The notes beneath the pieces are model-generated. The model did not search any database and was not told where the DNA came from. It saw only the letters and a program-made list of their open reading frames with translations. Of a DNA stretch of 64,000 nt, positions 46,844 through 58,320 are shown one piece after another. How positions within the stretch are numbered: position 1 is the stretch's first letter; every line of letters starts with the position of its first letter. The position numbers and the translations under genes were made by a program. The stretch is from assembly GCA_026724425.1 (NCBI GenBank), contig JAIUCV010000019.1, positions 9,009,141 to 9,073,140 of the forward strand. The letters run 5' to 3'. Source of the DNA: Erythrophleum ivorense (lineage: Eukaryota; Streptophyta; Magnoliopsida; Fabales; Fabaceae).

Positions 46844-48603
46844 TGTAACATCTGATTTTTCGTAAAATATCGAAATGAGTTAGTTTTCAAAGCAAGTCCC
46901 CTGAGATGAGTGATTTAAGGCCAAATAAAATTTGGATAAAATTTTAAATAATAAAAAATGAGGATTTGTGCCTTGAGTTTTCCAGAAACCAGGGTCAGAG
47001 TGATTCGAAAAATTTGTCGAAAGGCCAGTGGCATTTTCATAAATAGGTGTAATTTTAGAAAAGCACCTAGGAGGGCTTTTTAAATGAAAATTTTGAGTTG
47101 CCCAGGGTTTTCAGAGGCCTCAAAAACCACGAGAAATCCTGGGACCGGTAAAGCCCCTCCGGTGTACTCTTTCTTATGTTGGTTGATCTAAACTTTAACC
47201 GATTCGTTCAAAATGGTTTTAGCTTTGATTTAAGTGATTCCAAAAGTATTTTATCAAATTAGGAACCTATTTGTTATGATGGAAAAGACGGTTCTAAAAA
47301 AGGAGCTAAAACGAAGGAGAAATGAAAATGCAAAGAATGAAGGGCAAAATGGGAATTATTGGAATTCTTGAAGCTTCTTAAACTCTATCCATTTCTCACG
47401 TTTCTTCTCCTTTATTTGGCTGACCTTCTTGCTGCCCCAAGACAGAAAAACATTCTGCTCTTCTAGGCACCCCAAGAGAAGAAGAAAAGGGAAAGAAAAT
47501 TCAAGCCCAAGGTAAGAAAATTTCTTGGTTTTTCATGCTTCACCTTGGCTAGCCTCTACTTCCCTTTTTCCTTCTTCTTCTCCATGATTTTTTTGAAGTT
47601 ATGATGGCTTTTTTGAAGGGAGAACAAAGGGGAAATTTTGAAAATCAAGTAAGGAGGCCAAAGAAGGCAAAGAGCAAGCAAAGAAAAGTAAGAAAATAAG
47701 GTAAAACTTCTATTCTTTGGTAGTTTCTTCCTCCTCCTTCCTTTTGCACAAATTTAGCCACCATGAGCCCAATTCTTAGAGGCTATTTTCTGTCCAATTC
47801 ATGGAGGGATTAGGGGTTTTAGGTGGCAAGGATTAAGAATGAACCAATAGAATCAAGAAAGGAGCATTAGGAAACAAGATGGAATCATTAGGGATCCAAA
47901 TGCTCCCTTGCAAATCTGATTTTATATGAATATTTTTAGGCTTAATTGAATGTTACGACATGCTCATAAGATCCCTAAGAGGCTCCCGGCATGCTTCCTC
48001 CTTCAAGAAAACAAAGAGAACTCCATGGAAGGCCAATGCACCCATAGTCTCAACCTAAGCAAGTTCACCTAGCTAGGGAGAGTTTCAAATTTTTCTAAGG
48101 CCATTTTCAAGTCATATATGGTAAATGAATATAAGAAGAGGCCTTGGAAAAAATTTACAATTCAAGAAAGGTGAATTGGGGTCATAGGTTCCATATTATG
48201 ACATAAAGAAGCAACATGGTACTAGGTCCTTTGTTTTAATGGTGTGGTGGCTCCAAGGGGCTTAAAAAGAGTCAAGAATCATAATTGAGAGGAAAGAATG
48301 AGGCCTAAAAGTTATTTGAGGAGTGTTACTTCATTAGGCACCATTATGGACCATAATGAAGCCTATAGAGTAATCTAGGGCTTAAGCAAATTGTATAGCT
48401 TTAGAATGTGGTTCATGAACCTAATTAGCTCCCTTAAATCATGTCTAGGCCAAGAGAAACCATCTTCACCAAATTGTGGGTGTATAGCCAAGGCAAATGA
48501 GGGAAATCCAAGGAGAAAAGTGTGTAGATTTGTACAAGGTAGCTCTCTCCACCTTCTCTATGCATGGATGTGTGTTTAGCTTATTTTATAATGTGTGTAT
48601 GTG

Positions 48604-48608
48604 TATTT
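48604..48608. repeat. Left target-site duplication of E1 (TATTT)
   Basis: Directly before the first LTR. The exact copy is at 60704-60708, after the 33-bp LTR stub and not after the second LTR. Confidence 0.85.
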
Positions 48609-49858
48609 TGATGACTCCCAATATTGTGTATTACTTATAGTTAATTGGATTTAATTTGGGAGTCATCCATTAGAGTTTTAGTGGGATTTATTCATTAATT
48701 GTAAGTAATTTTTTAATTCAAAAGTGAAAGAGAGAAATGAAGTTAACTGTGAATAATTATGATTGAGTAGATGTTGCCTTAATAGAAAATATTTCTTATT
48801 TCAGAATTTTATTCAACGATAAGCTCCAGGCAAAGAAGCGGTCGCTTTATCTGAAGAAGCAGCCGCTAAATTCGGCATCAAAACTCTGCGTCAAAATTTT
48901 ACGTTTTGATTAATAAGGATACAAAACACGAATTGCAGCTAGGTTTTGGGACATTCTACGGGTTCTGAGCGTCCAGGAGGCATTTTTAGGTGGTCTTTGG
49001 AGGTTTTTCAAGCTTGGAGGAGTGAAGGAAGAGGAAGAATCAAGGGGGAGTTCAACTTTCTGCATTTCTCTCATCCCTTTGTTTGTTTTTTCTGCTTCTC
49101 TTCATCTTCTCCATGTATTTGATTGGGATTCACTGTAGATTTAGCTATGTGTAGCTAAACTTTTCTTTACCTAGAGCACTATGAACTTGATGTGAACTAA
49201 ATCTTTGTTTTACTTGTTGATTGTAATGATTGGAGCTTTGTGTATCCTCCTCTTGCTTAATGCTTACTTAGGGATTGGCTACCTCTTGGAATTGATTTGG
49301 GTAATTGGAATTTACCTTGAAAAAGGAATTCTAATTGGACCTAAGAGTTGGATAGATTAAGTTAGATTATTCTAATTTGTAATTGGGATATAAATATATC
49401 TAATTGCCTTAATTGGTTTGTAGAGGGTTATGGTTTGTAATGCACTCTAACCTAATTCTAAGGACACTTAGAGTTCAGGGAAGAGTAGGGCTATAATTAC
49501 ATCAACGGACGGTTATAGCTTATGAATCTCTTAACCCACAAGGTGATAATTAATTGCAATTGAACAAGTAATTAAGTTCTAGTAAGCATTAAGGGAATAG
49601 TGACTCTAGGTAACTTCAAAACCTTGGATTTTTATCTAAATTTTCTTTGCCAACCAAGTTTATTTTAAATTGTTTTGTGTTAAAACTAGTTCTAAGTTCA
49701 TGAATTGCTTAATTAGTTGCTTAATGTGGATGAAAGTGGGTTATGCATTGCCTAATTGTATTTGAGTCGTTCTTCGTGGGAACGATACTCATATTTATCA
49801 TTGAACTACTTGAACCGACCCGTGTACTTGCGGAAACACATATAATTTTTCGTGGTCA
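48609..49858 (+). repeat. LTR-1 (5' LTR) of E1
   Basis: 1250 bp, TGATGACTCCCAA to CGTGGTCA. A perfect 12-bp inverted repeat lies at its very start (48610-48621 and 48656-48667). It contains a 'gcggtcgct' and 'gcagccgct' pair near 48838-48868. No reading frame of note. Confidence 0.9.
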
Positions 49859-49865
49859 AATTTTC

Positions 49866-49883
49866 TTGCGCCGTTGCCGGGGA
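49866..49883 (+). promoter_or_regulatory. Primer-binding site of E1, Athila (Asp-tRNA) type
   Basis: TTGCGCCGTTGCCGGGGA matches the Athila primer site at 17 of 18 bases and begins 8 bases after LTR-1. A second copy is at 60434-60451. Confidence 0.88.
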
Positions 49884-50044
49884 ATGGCTTAAATATTCAG
49901 TTAGAAGTGTGTAATCTTTAGTAGTCCTCAATTAAGCATTAGTTAGTTAATTAGTTAAAATTTTTGTTCATTCTGTCATTTGCTTTTGGTTTTTGTTTAA
50001 AGTAATACAGTTGGGTGAATTTTTCTTTATAGGTACCATGGTAT
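49884..50044 (+). other. E1 leader before gag
   Basis: AT-rich untranslated leader between primer site and gag start, repeated at 60452-60612. No gene. Confidence 0.7.
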
Positions 50045-51748
50045 ATGCCGAAGTGATCCCCTACAAAGAAGAAGCGCACAACAAAGAAAATTTGTGATCT
50101 AGTGGTGAACTTGAACCTTGAAGAAACTCCTTCTAAAGTTCAAAATTCAGTCAGTGAAGAAATGGCTCAAGAAAGGAATCAAAATCAGTCTATAAAAGAC
50201 TTTGTGGGCCGTACTATGAAGGGCACTCTATCTAGCATAGTAGTGCCAGATTTTCAAGCTGCTAACTTTGAGTTAAAGCCTGTGATGATCTCTATGTTAC
50301 AGCTCAATGGCCAATTCACTGGTGAGAGGTCTGATGAAGATCCCAACTGTCATATTCTATCATTTTTTTGAGTGTGCGATTCATTTAAGCAGAATGGGAT
50401 ACCAAGGGATGTTTTGAGACTTCGACTATTCCCACTTTCTCTACAAGGAAAGGCTAAGGAGTGGTTATTGACTCTGCCGGAAGGTTCAATTGATGCTTGG
50501 GATAAGCTAAAGGCGAGGTTCAGAGCTCACTTCATTCCAAACAACAGAATAGCAGATGCCCGTCGTGAGCTTATCAACTTCAAGTAAGCTTCAGATGAAC
50601 ACTTATATGCTGCATGGCAGAGGTACAAGCATTTGGTTCACCAATGCCCAAGCTATGGGATGGATAACTGTGCTATTATTCAGAATTTCTGCACGCGTCT
50701 AACTCCACAAACTGATATAATGTTGGACGCTATTTTGAATGGGCGTTGGGATGAAATGCCTGTAGATGATGTTGTTCAGGCATTGGACACATTATCTGAA
50801 AGCTATGTGTAACGAGGAGGTGACAGAAGAGTGAGTGCTAATGTCACCAATACACAAGAAGACTCCTCTATTCCACTTGCAGCTATTCTCTCCGCTCTGA
50901 ACAAGAGATTTGATATGCTAGAATCTTAAGTGCAATGAAGTTAGCATATGAATATGTGTTCTACTCAAGTGGCCCTCATTACTTGTGAAAACTGTGGGGA
51001 TTTACACTCAGTGGATTATTGTCCTTTGGCATCTTCAGAATCAGTTCACTACGTGGGGAACTTTCAGAAGAATCAAAACCCTTACTCTAATAATTACAAT
51101 CCTAGGTGGCGGAATCATCCAAACTTCTCTTGGAAGCATGGCCCAGCACTGAATCAACCAGCATCTTCTTCAGGTGTTAAGCCTACTCAACCACCGAGTT
51201 TTGCTCAACCTGTGAGGCAAAATGCACCTATTCAAGAACCTAAGACAAATTTGGAAGATGCCTTGGCTAAATTCATTAGCATCCAAAGTAAGCAAAACGA
51301 AGAACAAGCTCAAATGAATGCTAGAGTTGACACCTCCTTGAGAAATTTAGAGTTGCAAATGGGTCAATTAGCTTCAGCAATGAATTCATTAAGACAAGGG
51401 GGATTGCCAAGTGATACGATGCCTAATCCTAGAAGAGAAGGCAAGGAAGAGTGTAAGGCTATAACTCTTCGAAGTGGAAAAGTGTTGGCAGATATTCAAG
51501 CACCAAGGGTGGTTAGCCACCCACCTACATCAAATGCTCTTGAAGAGGATGATAAAGGTGAAATTGCTATAGAGGAGAAGAGTGATGATAAAAGAGTAGG
51601 AGGAGAACATGTGGATGCAACAGCTGAAAAGAAGAGAAAAGTGAGTAGTGAAGAAGTAAAAAAACATGTGGATGTTAATAAGGGTAAGAAACAAGGAGAG
51701 AAACTACAAACATTACCAAGGACAATACCTCCATTACCATTTCCTTAA
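50045..51748 (+). pseudogene. gag: E1 gag, interrupted by many stops
   Basis: One frame runs throughout. ATG at 50045 is followed at the fourth codon by TGA (50054), then by a Lys/Arg-rich stretch. Further stops are at 50369 (TGA), 50585 (TAA), 50810 (TAA), 50927 (TAA), 50936 (TGA), 50942 (TAG) and 51746 (TAA). Between them is a retrotransposon gag domain ('LRLFPLSLQGKAKEWLLTLPEGSIDAWDKLKARFRAHF' at 50400-50560), a zinc knuckle CENCGDLHSVDYC (about 50987), a coiled-coil-like part with 'NLELQMGQLASAMN', and 'AITLRSGK' near 51460, all usual for Athila. Several stops would come from CAA or CGA by a single C to T change. It would form the particle; this copy cannot. Confidence 0.88.
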
Positions 51749-52876
51749 AGACTTCCAAAGAAGGTGGAAGATAAGCAATATTAAAAATTTTTGGAAGTGT
51801 TCAAGCAACTTCATATAAATATTCCATTTTCAGAAGCTTTGGAGTATATGCCTAAGTATGTCAAGTTTTTAAAAGAGATGCTAAGCAAGAAGAGAAGATT
51901 TGGTGAATTTGAAACTGTAGCACTTACTAAAGAGTGCAGCAAAATAATCAATCCACGGATTCCAATGAAGTGTAAAGATCCGGGTAGCTTCTCTGTGCCT
52001 TGTAAAATAGGTACTCACTTTCAAGGTAAAGCTTTGTGTGATCTTGGAGCTAGTGTAAATCTTATGCCATTATCTGTCTTTGAGAAATTGCAACTTGGTG
52101 AGGCAAGACCCACTACAGTAACATTGCAATTAGTGGATCATAGCTTAACATATCCAAGGGGTATAATTGAAGATGTTTTAGTGAAGGTTGGTGAGTTCAT
52201 ATATCCAGCTGATTTCATTGTTGTAGAATGTGAAGAAGATAAAGATAATTCATTAATTGTTAGCCGTCCATTCTTAGCTACAACTAGAACTCTTATTGAT
52301 GTAGAGAAAGGGAAAATAGTGATGAGATTGGAGGATGAGCAGGTGGTGTTTAACCTGGACAAAGCACTGAAATATCCTAGAGATGTTGAAGATTGCCTCA
52401 GAGTTTTAGTGATTGATGATTTAGCTCAAGAACAATTTAAAACAATGATAGCCCAAGATCCTATTGAAATATTATTTATGGGAGTGAAGCATGAGAAAGC
52501 TGAAGCTAGTCATGAGGTAGCCAAAGTGCTTAATTTGTCAACCTCTCGGGTTAAAAAGCATTGGCAAATGGAATCTTTAGATTTGGCTTCTCATTCAGTA
52601 CCATCTCTTAAGCCTTCAATTGTGCAACCTCCGATTTTGGAGTTAAAACCTCTCCCTAAGCATCTAAAATATGCATATTTAGGGGATTCAGAGACACTTC
52701 TTGTCATCATTTCTACATCATTGGACTCTTACCAAGAACAAAGACTAATTGAAGTGTTAAAGAGTCATAAAAAGGCTTTAGGTTGGACAATTGCAGATAT
52801 CAAAGGGATAAGCCCTTCAATTATGATGCATAAAATTCTATTAGAGGAAGATCATAAGTCATCTATAGAGAATTAG
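51749..52876 (+). pseudogene. E1 protease and linker to RT
   Basis: Same frame as gag, with a stop at 51782. It contains 'EALEYMPKYVKFLKEMLSKKRR', then 'CKDPGSFSVPCKIG', then the protease active site DLGAS (about 52039) with 'VNLMPLSVF', and the 'SLIVSRPFLATTRTLID' strand. The linker 'LELKPLPKHLKYAYLG...HKKALGWTIADIKGISPSIMMHKILLEED' leads into RT. It ends at TAG 52874. The protease would process the polyprotein; its active-site residues are intact. Confidence 0.87.
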
Positions 52877-53472
52877 AGGAGGCTTAACCCGATGATGAAG
52901 GAAGTTGTTAAGAAAGAAATCATCAAGTGGCTGGATGCCGGAATCATTTATCCAATTTCAGATAGTGCATGGGTTAGTCCAGTACAGTGTATTCCTAAGA
53001 AAGGGGGAATGACAGTTCGAATGAAAAAGAAGAATTGATCTCCACAAGAACTGTCATTGGATGGCGAGTGTGCATGGATTACCAGAAATTAAACACAGCC
53101 ACTAGAAAAGATCATTTTCCTCTCCCCTTCATTGACCAAATGCTTGATAGGCTAGCGGGGAAGAAATATTTTTATTTTTTGGATGGTTATTTAGGGTACA
53201 ACCAAATTTCTATAGCACCTGAAGACCAAGAGAAAACAACCTTTACCTGTCCCTATGGCACTTTTGCTTTCAGGAGAATGCCATTCGGGTTATGTAACGC
53301 ACTAGCAACCTTTCAAAAGTGCCTGACATCAATCTTTTCTGATTTCAGCGAAGATATCATGGAGATTTTTATGGATGGTTTCTCTGTCTTTGGGGACTCA
53401 TTTGAAGTTTGTTTGAAGAATCTCTCTAAGGTGCTTAAAAGGTGTGAGGAGACTAATTTAGTTTTGAATTAG
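52877..53472 (+). pseudogene. E1 reverse transcriptase, frameshifted and with a mutated active site
   Basis: After the TAG at 52874 the frame reads 'RRLNPMMKEVVKKEIIKWLDAGIIYPISDSAWVSPVQ'. It is then lost by a shift near 53016. The next frame carries 'GWRVCMDYQKLNTATRKDHFPLPFIDQMLDRLAG', 'FLDGYLGYNQI' and 'PYGTFAFRRMPFGLCNALATFQKC'. The catalytic box is FMDG (53368-53379): the second Asp, present as FMDDF in E2, is Gly (GGT at 53377-53379). A TAG at 53470 follows 'NLVLN'. Even without the shift and stops, this RT would be expected to be inactive. Confidence 0.88.
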
Positions 53473-54645
53473 GAAAAATGCCATTTCATGGTGAAAGAAG
53501 GAATAGTATTAGGACACAAGGTATCTAAGGAGGGTTTGGAAGTAGATCGGGCTAAGACATCATTAATTGAGAAGTTGCCTCCTCCTACCAGTGTCAAGGG
53601 AGTTCAAAGTTTTCTTGGGCATGTGGGGTTTCATAGAAGATTCATCAAAGATTTTTCAAAAATCTCGAAGCCCTTGTGCAAGCTATTAGAAAAGGATACT
53701 AAGTTCCTTTTGGATGATGATTGCTTGAAAAGTTTTGAAGAGCTGAAACAGAAGCTAGTGACTGCACCTGTAATAGTTACTCCAGATTGGTCATTGCCTT
53801 TTGAGATTATATGTGATGTAAGTGACTATGCAGTAGGAGCTGTTCTTGGACAAAGGCGAGATCGGGTTTTTCATCCTATCTACTATGCCAGCAAGACATT
53901 AGTAGATGCTCAGGTAAATTATTCTACCACTGAAAAAGAAATGTTAGCTATTGTTTTTACTTTTGAGAAGTTTAGAGTCTATTTGTTGGGAGTCAAAGTT
54001 GTAGTACACATTGATCATGCTGCTATTAAATATTTGCTGAGAAAGAAAGAGTCAAAACCTAGATTGATTATGTGGGTTTTACTACTTCAAGAGTTTGACT
54101 TGCATATAGTGAATAGGAAGGGACGTGAAAACCTAGTGACTGATCATCTTTCTAGGTTGGATCCTGAGCATGTTAGTGATAATAGGCTTGTGAATGATGT
54201 TTTTCCTGATGAATGCATTATGGTTGCTAATTTGCTAAATGTACCTTGGTATGCTGATTTAGCAAATTATATTGTCTGTGAAGTTTTACCTCCTGAATTA
54301 AACTATTATCAAAAGAAGAAATTCTTGAATGAGGCCAAGCTTTACATTTGGGATGAGCCTTATTTGTTCAAAAGATATGTAGATGGAGTTCTTAGGAAAT
54401 GTGTTCCTGAGATTGAACAGCATGATATTTTGCTTGCATGCCATGCATCACCATTTGGGGGACATTTTAGTGGTCAGAAAACTGCTTTTAAAGTACTGCA
54501 ATCTGGTTTTTATTGGCCTACATTGTTTAAGGACTCTCATTTGTTTGTTTCTCACTGTGATGCTTGTCAAAGATCAGGTAATATTTCTAAAAGACATGAA
54601 CTTCCTCAAACCGGTATCTTTGAAGTTAAGTTGTTTGATTTATAG
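53473..54645 (+). pseudogene. E1 RT connection, RNase H and integrase zinc finger
   Basis: 385 open codons from 53488: 'KCHFMVKEGIVLGHKVS', 'VQSFLGHVGFHRRFIKDFSKI', then RNase H with CDVSDYAVGAVL, TTEKEMLAIVF, HIDHAAIKYLL and DHLSRL (the acidic residues are kept). The integrase zinc finger follows: HASPFGGHFSGQK with CDACQRSG (HHCC). It ends at a TAG (54643) just before GIDFMGPF, where the family normally has Trp; a TGG to TAG change explains it. Confidence 0.88.
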
Positions 54646-55521
54646 GGAATTGATTTTATGGGTCCCTTTGTTTCTTCTAGAGGCCAACAATATATTTTAG
54701 TAACTGTTGAGTATGTGAGTAAGTGGGTTGAGGCGGTAGCTTACCAATATAATGATGCTCAAACAGTGGTGCGATTTATAAAGAAAAACATTTTTTCTCA
54801 TTTTGGCACCCCTAAAGCTATCATTAGTGATGGTGGAACTCATTTTAATAACCGCTTGTTTAAATCTTTGCTAGAAAAATATGGAGTTCACCACAAAATG
54901 GCTTTAGCTTACCATCCTCAAACCAATGGCCTCTGTGAAGTATCTAATAGGGAGATCAAAAGAATTTTGAAAAAAACAGTGAGTGTTAATAGGAAAGATT
55001 GGTCTGATAAGTTAGATGAAGCTTTATGGGCATATAGGACAGCTTACAAAATACCAATTGGTATGTCTCCATACCAATTAGTTTTTGGTAAAGCTTGTCA
55101 TTTACCTTTGGAACTTGAGTATAAAGTATTTTGGGCCATAAAGAAGTTGAATTTGGATTATAAAGAGGCTAGTGAGAAGAGGTTGTTGGACCTTAATGAA
55201 CTTCATGAATTCAGGTTGCAAGCTTATGAGAGTTCTAGACTATATAAGGAAAAGACAAATATTTTGTATGATAGAAAGATTTTAAAAAGGGATTTGATAC
55301 CTGGTAATTTAGTGTTATTATATAGCTCTCGTTTGAGGTTATTTCCAGGAAAGCTTAAATCAAGGTGGTCTGGTCCTTTTAAGGTTGTGTCTAACACTAC
55401 CTTTGGTACTATTGAAATTCAAGATGAGAAAAGTGGAGAAACTTTTAAGGTAAATGGCCAACACTTGAAGCATTACCTTGGTGGACCGGTGGACAGGATG
55501 AAGGCAAATGTGCAACTCTAA
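54646..55521 (+). pseudogene. E1 integrase core and C-terminus
   Basis: Same frame, 287 codons from ATG 54658, or more after the TAG. The three catalytic positions can be read: D in GIDFMG, D in ISDGGTHF, E in NREIKRILKKTV. The C-terminal DNA-binding part has 'RLFPGKLKSRWSGPFKVV' and 'VNGQHLKHYLGG'. The TAA at 55519 is the natural end of pol. No chromodomain, as expected for Athila. Confidence 0.88.
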
Positions 55522-56220
55522 GACTTCTCATAGAAGTGTCAAGATAGTTCGGCTGAAAGACTTTAAACTTAGCGCTCTTGGGAGGCAACCCCAATGTCTT
55601 TTTCTTTATTCATTTCTTAGTTCAATTGCTAGTTTGTTGTAGATTTAATTGCTTGTTTTTATTTTGTAGATGGAGCAAATCTTCTTCCCAAAGAATCTTT
55701 TGGTTGATAAGCATGAGGATGGATTGATTCAAGGGGCAACAATCTCATAAAAAGAGGGAGTATTTCTTAACCCATTTAATTTCTTAATGATGATATAGAA
55801 GTTTGAAATTGTTGGTGATGAATTGTTTTATCATAGGTTATGAGGAAAAATGTTGGGTTATTTAAGGGGAGTTGAATTGAGTAAGGTTTAGTTATGATTT
55901 GTTAAATTTTGTGAAACTTGAAAGAAAAATTCGAATCCTTGCTGATTTTTGGTTCTGTCTTGTTTAGCGATAGCTTCCCTGTTTTTAGCGATCGCTAATC
56001 TCTGCAGTCAATTTCCCCTATATTTTCCAGAAGTGCTTAATGCAGTAGCATTGTCTTGGGAAAGCGACAACATTTTTTAAGTTTAGTGGGTTAGCTATCG
56101 CATACTTAGTTTTAGCGGTCGCTAAAAATGCAGCAGCATCCTTCCATACATTTTCCCGAATAGCATGATGCGATAGCTTGTTCTGAGCATGTGGCCGCAT
56201 CTTTTCTTGTGTCATTTCTG
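55522..56220 (+). other. E1 3' noncoding region with an Athila-type box and palindromes
   Basis: A 'ttagcgctcttgggaggcaacccc' type stretch at about 55568-55592 is the box usually found just after pol in Athila elements. Perfect or near-perfect palindromes TTAGCGATCGCTAA (55985-55998) and TTAGCGGTCGCTAA (56112-56125), plus GCGATAGC words near 55965, 56092 and 56170, are clustered here. No reading frame is supported. Confidence 0.7.
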
Positions 56221-56480
56221 CAAAAAAAAAAAAAATAATAATAATAAAAGCAGAAAACAATTTAAAAATAAAAAATATATAATATAGATATATACATATT
56301 ATATATTTTTTTCATTGAATATAATATAATATAAAACAAAAACAAAAACAAAACAAAAAAATAAATAAAATAATAATAATTATTATTTTTTAAAAAAAAT
56401 TAATTTTTTTAAATATATATATAATATTATATTAATATAATAATATATTTCAAAAAAAAATATTTTTTTAGTTGCCTGTA
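56221..56480. repeat. AT-rich low-complexity block in E1
   Basis: A and T runs, ATA and AAAAC repeats over about 260 bp. Nothing else is seen. Confidence 0.8.
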
Positions 56481-57000
56481 ATTTTTTTTTCTCGTCCTTT
56501 TCCATCTGTTGCCACGTTGCCCTCACCTCCATTCTTGTAGCTTTCCCCTGGCCATTTCAGTCGTAGCATCTCCGTCGCCATCTCCGTCTCCAGCTCGAGC
56601 TTCTCCCCTCTCCATTTTCGTTTTTTTTCTTTGCTGTCTCACCAGCTCGCCGCCATTTTCGTCTTCTTCGTCGAGCTATCTCCCTGCGCCATTTTCCTCC
56701 CTAGTTTCTTTCTCACCAGCTCGCTGCTCAGTCGCCCATTCCAGCTCGCCAGCTTCTTCTCGTTACTCAGTTGCCATCTTCATCGAGCATCCTCGCCATT
56801 TCCAGCTTCTTCGAGCATTCTTCCAGCTTGCCAGCTTCGTCGAGCTCTTCCCCCCATTAGCGTCTCCTGTAGCTTCTCCTCTCCATTTCTCACCCTCTTC
56901 TCCATCACTCCCTCGCATTCCAGTCGCATTATCCTCGCCACTTCCCCTCATATTGTTGTTCTTTCCCATTGCCATTCCTTGTTGCTTCCTCTGGTAAGAT
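56481..57000 (+). other. CT-rich degenerate repeat block in E1
   Basis: Strongly pyrimidine-rich and much richer in GC than its surroundings, with recurring 'cagctcgccagcttc', 'cgtcgagc' and 'cgccattttc' words. Two overlapping frames (56509-56997 and 56631-57092) stay open because of composition; both give Ser/Pro/Leu-rich protein with no recognisable domain. In Athila elements an env-like gene may lie here, but I see no env signature. It could be captured host DNA (a 5' untranslated or leader exon) or a simple expansion. Confidence 0.55.
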
Positions 57001-58300
57001 TCAGTTCAACAATTTCTTCATCTGGTAAGTTCCATGATGCTCTGTTCAGTGTAGCTTTTGGTTATCTAGTATACTCTGTTGGCTATAGCTGATTTAGATG
57101 TTTCATTTCAAGCATTTTGGGCTGGCTTGAGAATTATTTTGGGTACTCAGAATATCATAGAAGCCATGCTATTTAATTGTGAATTGTTGCTCTGTATAGC
57201 TTAATTGAGTCTACATGAAAATAATGCAACATACTTTGCCTGGTTTGTTCATTGGCTAGCTCAACTTTGGATTTAATTGCTGTCATATCTATTAGTTGAT
57301 TGCAAAGTTTGTTGAATGATTACTGTGGAGGTTTGCCTGTTGGTTTTGGTATTCATTTGGTAAAGCTTGCATCATTTCTTTTGTTCTTTTGTTTGGTTTA
57401 GTTGGTATGAAATTTCTGGTTAGAATTTGGGAAATTCTTGAATGAAGTGGGATTGGTTTTTAGGATTATTTCATTTTCTCTTCCCCATTTATGCCACATG
57501 CTCTGTTCTCACATTCTTGAGTTGTTGCTAGTTTGTTGCTTTATATGTGATGCCTCTATTTTGCATTTCAATTTCTGAATCTTTGGGTGATACTTCTGCC
57601 TCTTATTCTTTGTCCAATGTTTGCAAGCATTTTGTTTTCTCTCCGGGTAGCACCCTGCATTCTCTATTTTTCTTATTTTGCATCTGTGCCAAGTACAGCT
57701 TGTTGCTCTGACTGCTTTTGCTACCTTAATATGCTGAAAGGTCTCCATAGTTTTTCATTTTAATGTGTTTTGTTCATGATCTTAGGTGGAATTACATGGT
57801 GAATTAAAATTCAATTTCACATGGCTGAATATGCTGGGGACTGTTATGGTTTGTTTGTGCTAATTTTGTGTTGATAGTCCTAAACTTGGCATGACTGATA
57901 TGTGGGCATGACTGATAGTACACAGGAGTACTCTTCAGCTAGGGAGGAATGATTCTTTTTATGATGATTATTTTGTGCTGGAGGATTTGATTCTGTCTCT
58001 TAGCTTGTTTTTGTTGTTTCCTTAGTTAATTAGTAGTTAGATGCGTGTACTCCTGTTTCCTTTCTTTATTCTCTGTAGCTTACTGGATAACTGTTTAGGA
58101 CTTCTTATTATCCTGATTGACTGGTTCTGTACTTAACTATCTCTTTTGACTTCTCTGTCTACAGATGGTAGGTTCTGATGCCTATATGCCTCTCTCATTC
58201 TCTCTTTTCTTTCTTCTCCATACTTTCAGGGAAGTCTCAGTATCTCATCTCTTCTACCTCCTTTGCTTATTGTCATGTTTATTCACATTGAGGACAATGT
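57001..58300 (+). other. E1 3' noncoding region, middle part
   Basis: T-rich DNA that looks intron-like: possible splice donors GGTAAG at about 56992 and 57024, and an acceptor-like TCTACAG at 58158-58164 directly before an ATG. The frame from 58165 (62 codons) is hydrophobic and has no known match that I recognise. No gene is claimed. Confidence 0.4.
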
Positions 58301-58307
58301 GTGATTT

Positions 58308-58320
58308 AAGTGTGGGGGAA
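58308..58320 (+). promoter_or_regulatory. Extra polypurine tract in E1
   Basis: AAGTGTGGGGGAA preceded by 'acattgaggacaatgtgtgattt'. It is nearly the same as the LTR-adjacent tract AAGTGTGGGGGAG, 856 bp downstream. It may prime a second plus strand. Confidence 0.6.

Noticed and set aside
50102..50371. Separate small gene starting at GTG 50102
   Set aside because: It is a segment of E1 gag between two in-frame stops; the frame begins at ATG 50045.
56509..57092. Two overlapping open frames of 162 and 153 codons in E1
   Set aside because: They are open in two frames because of the pyrimidine-rich composition, and the products are low-complexity Ser/Pro/Leu-rich without a domain.
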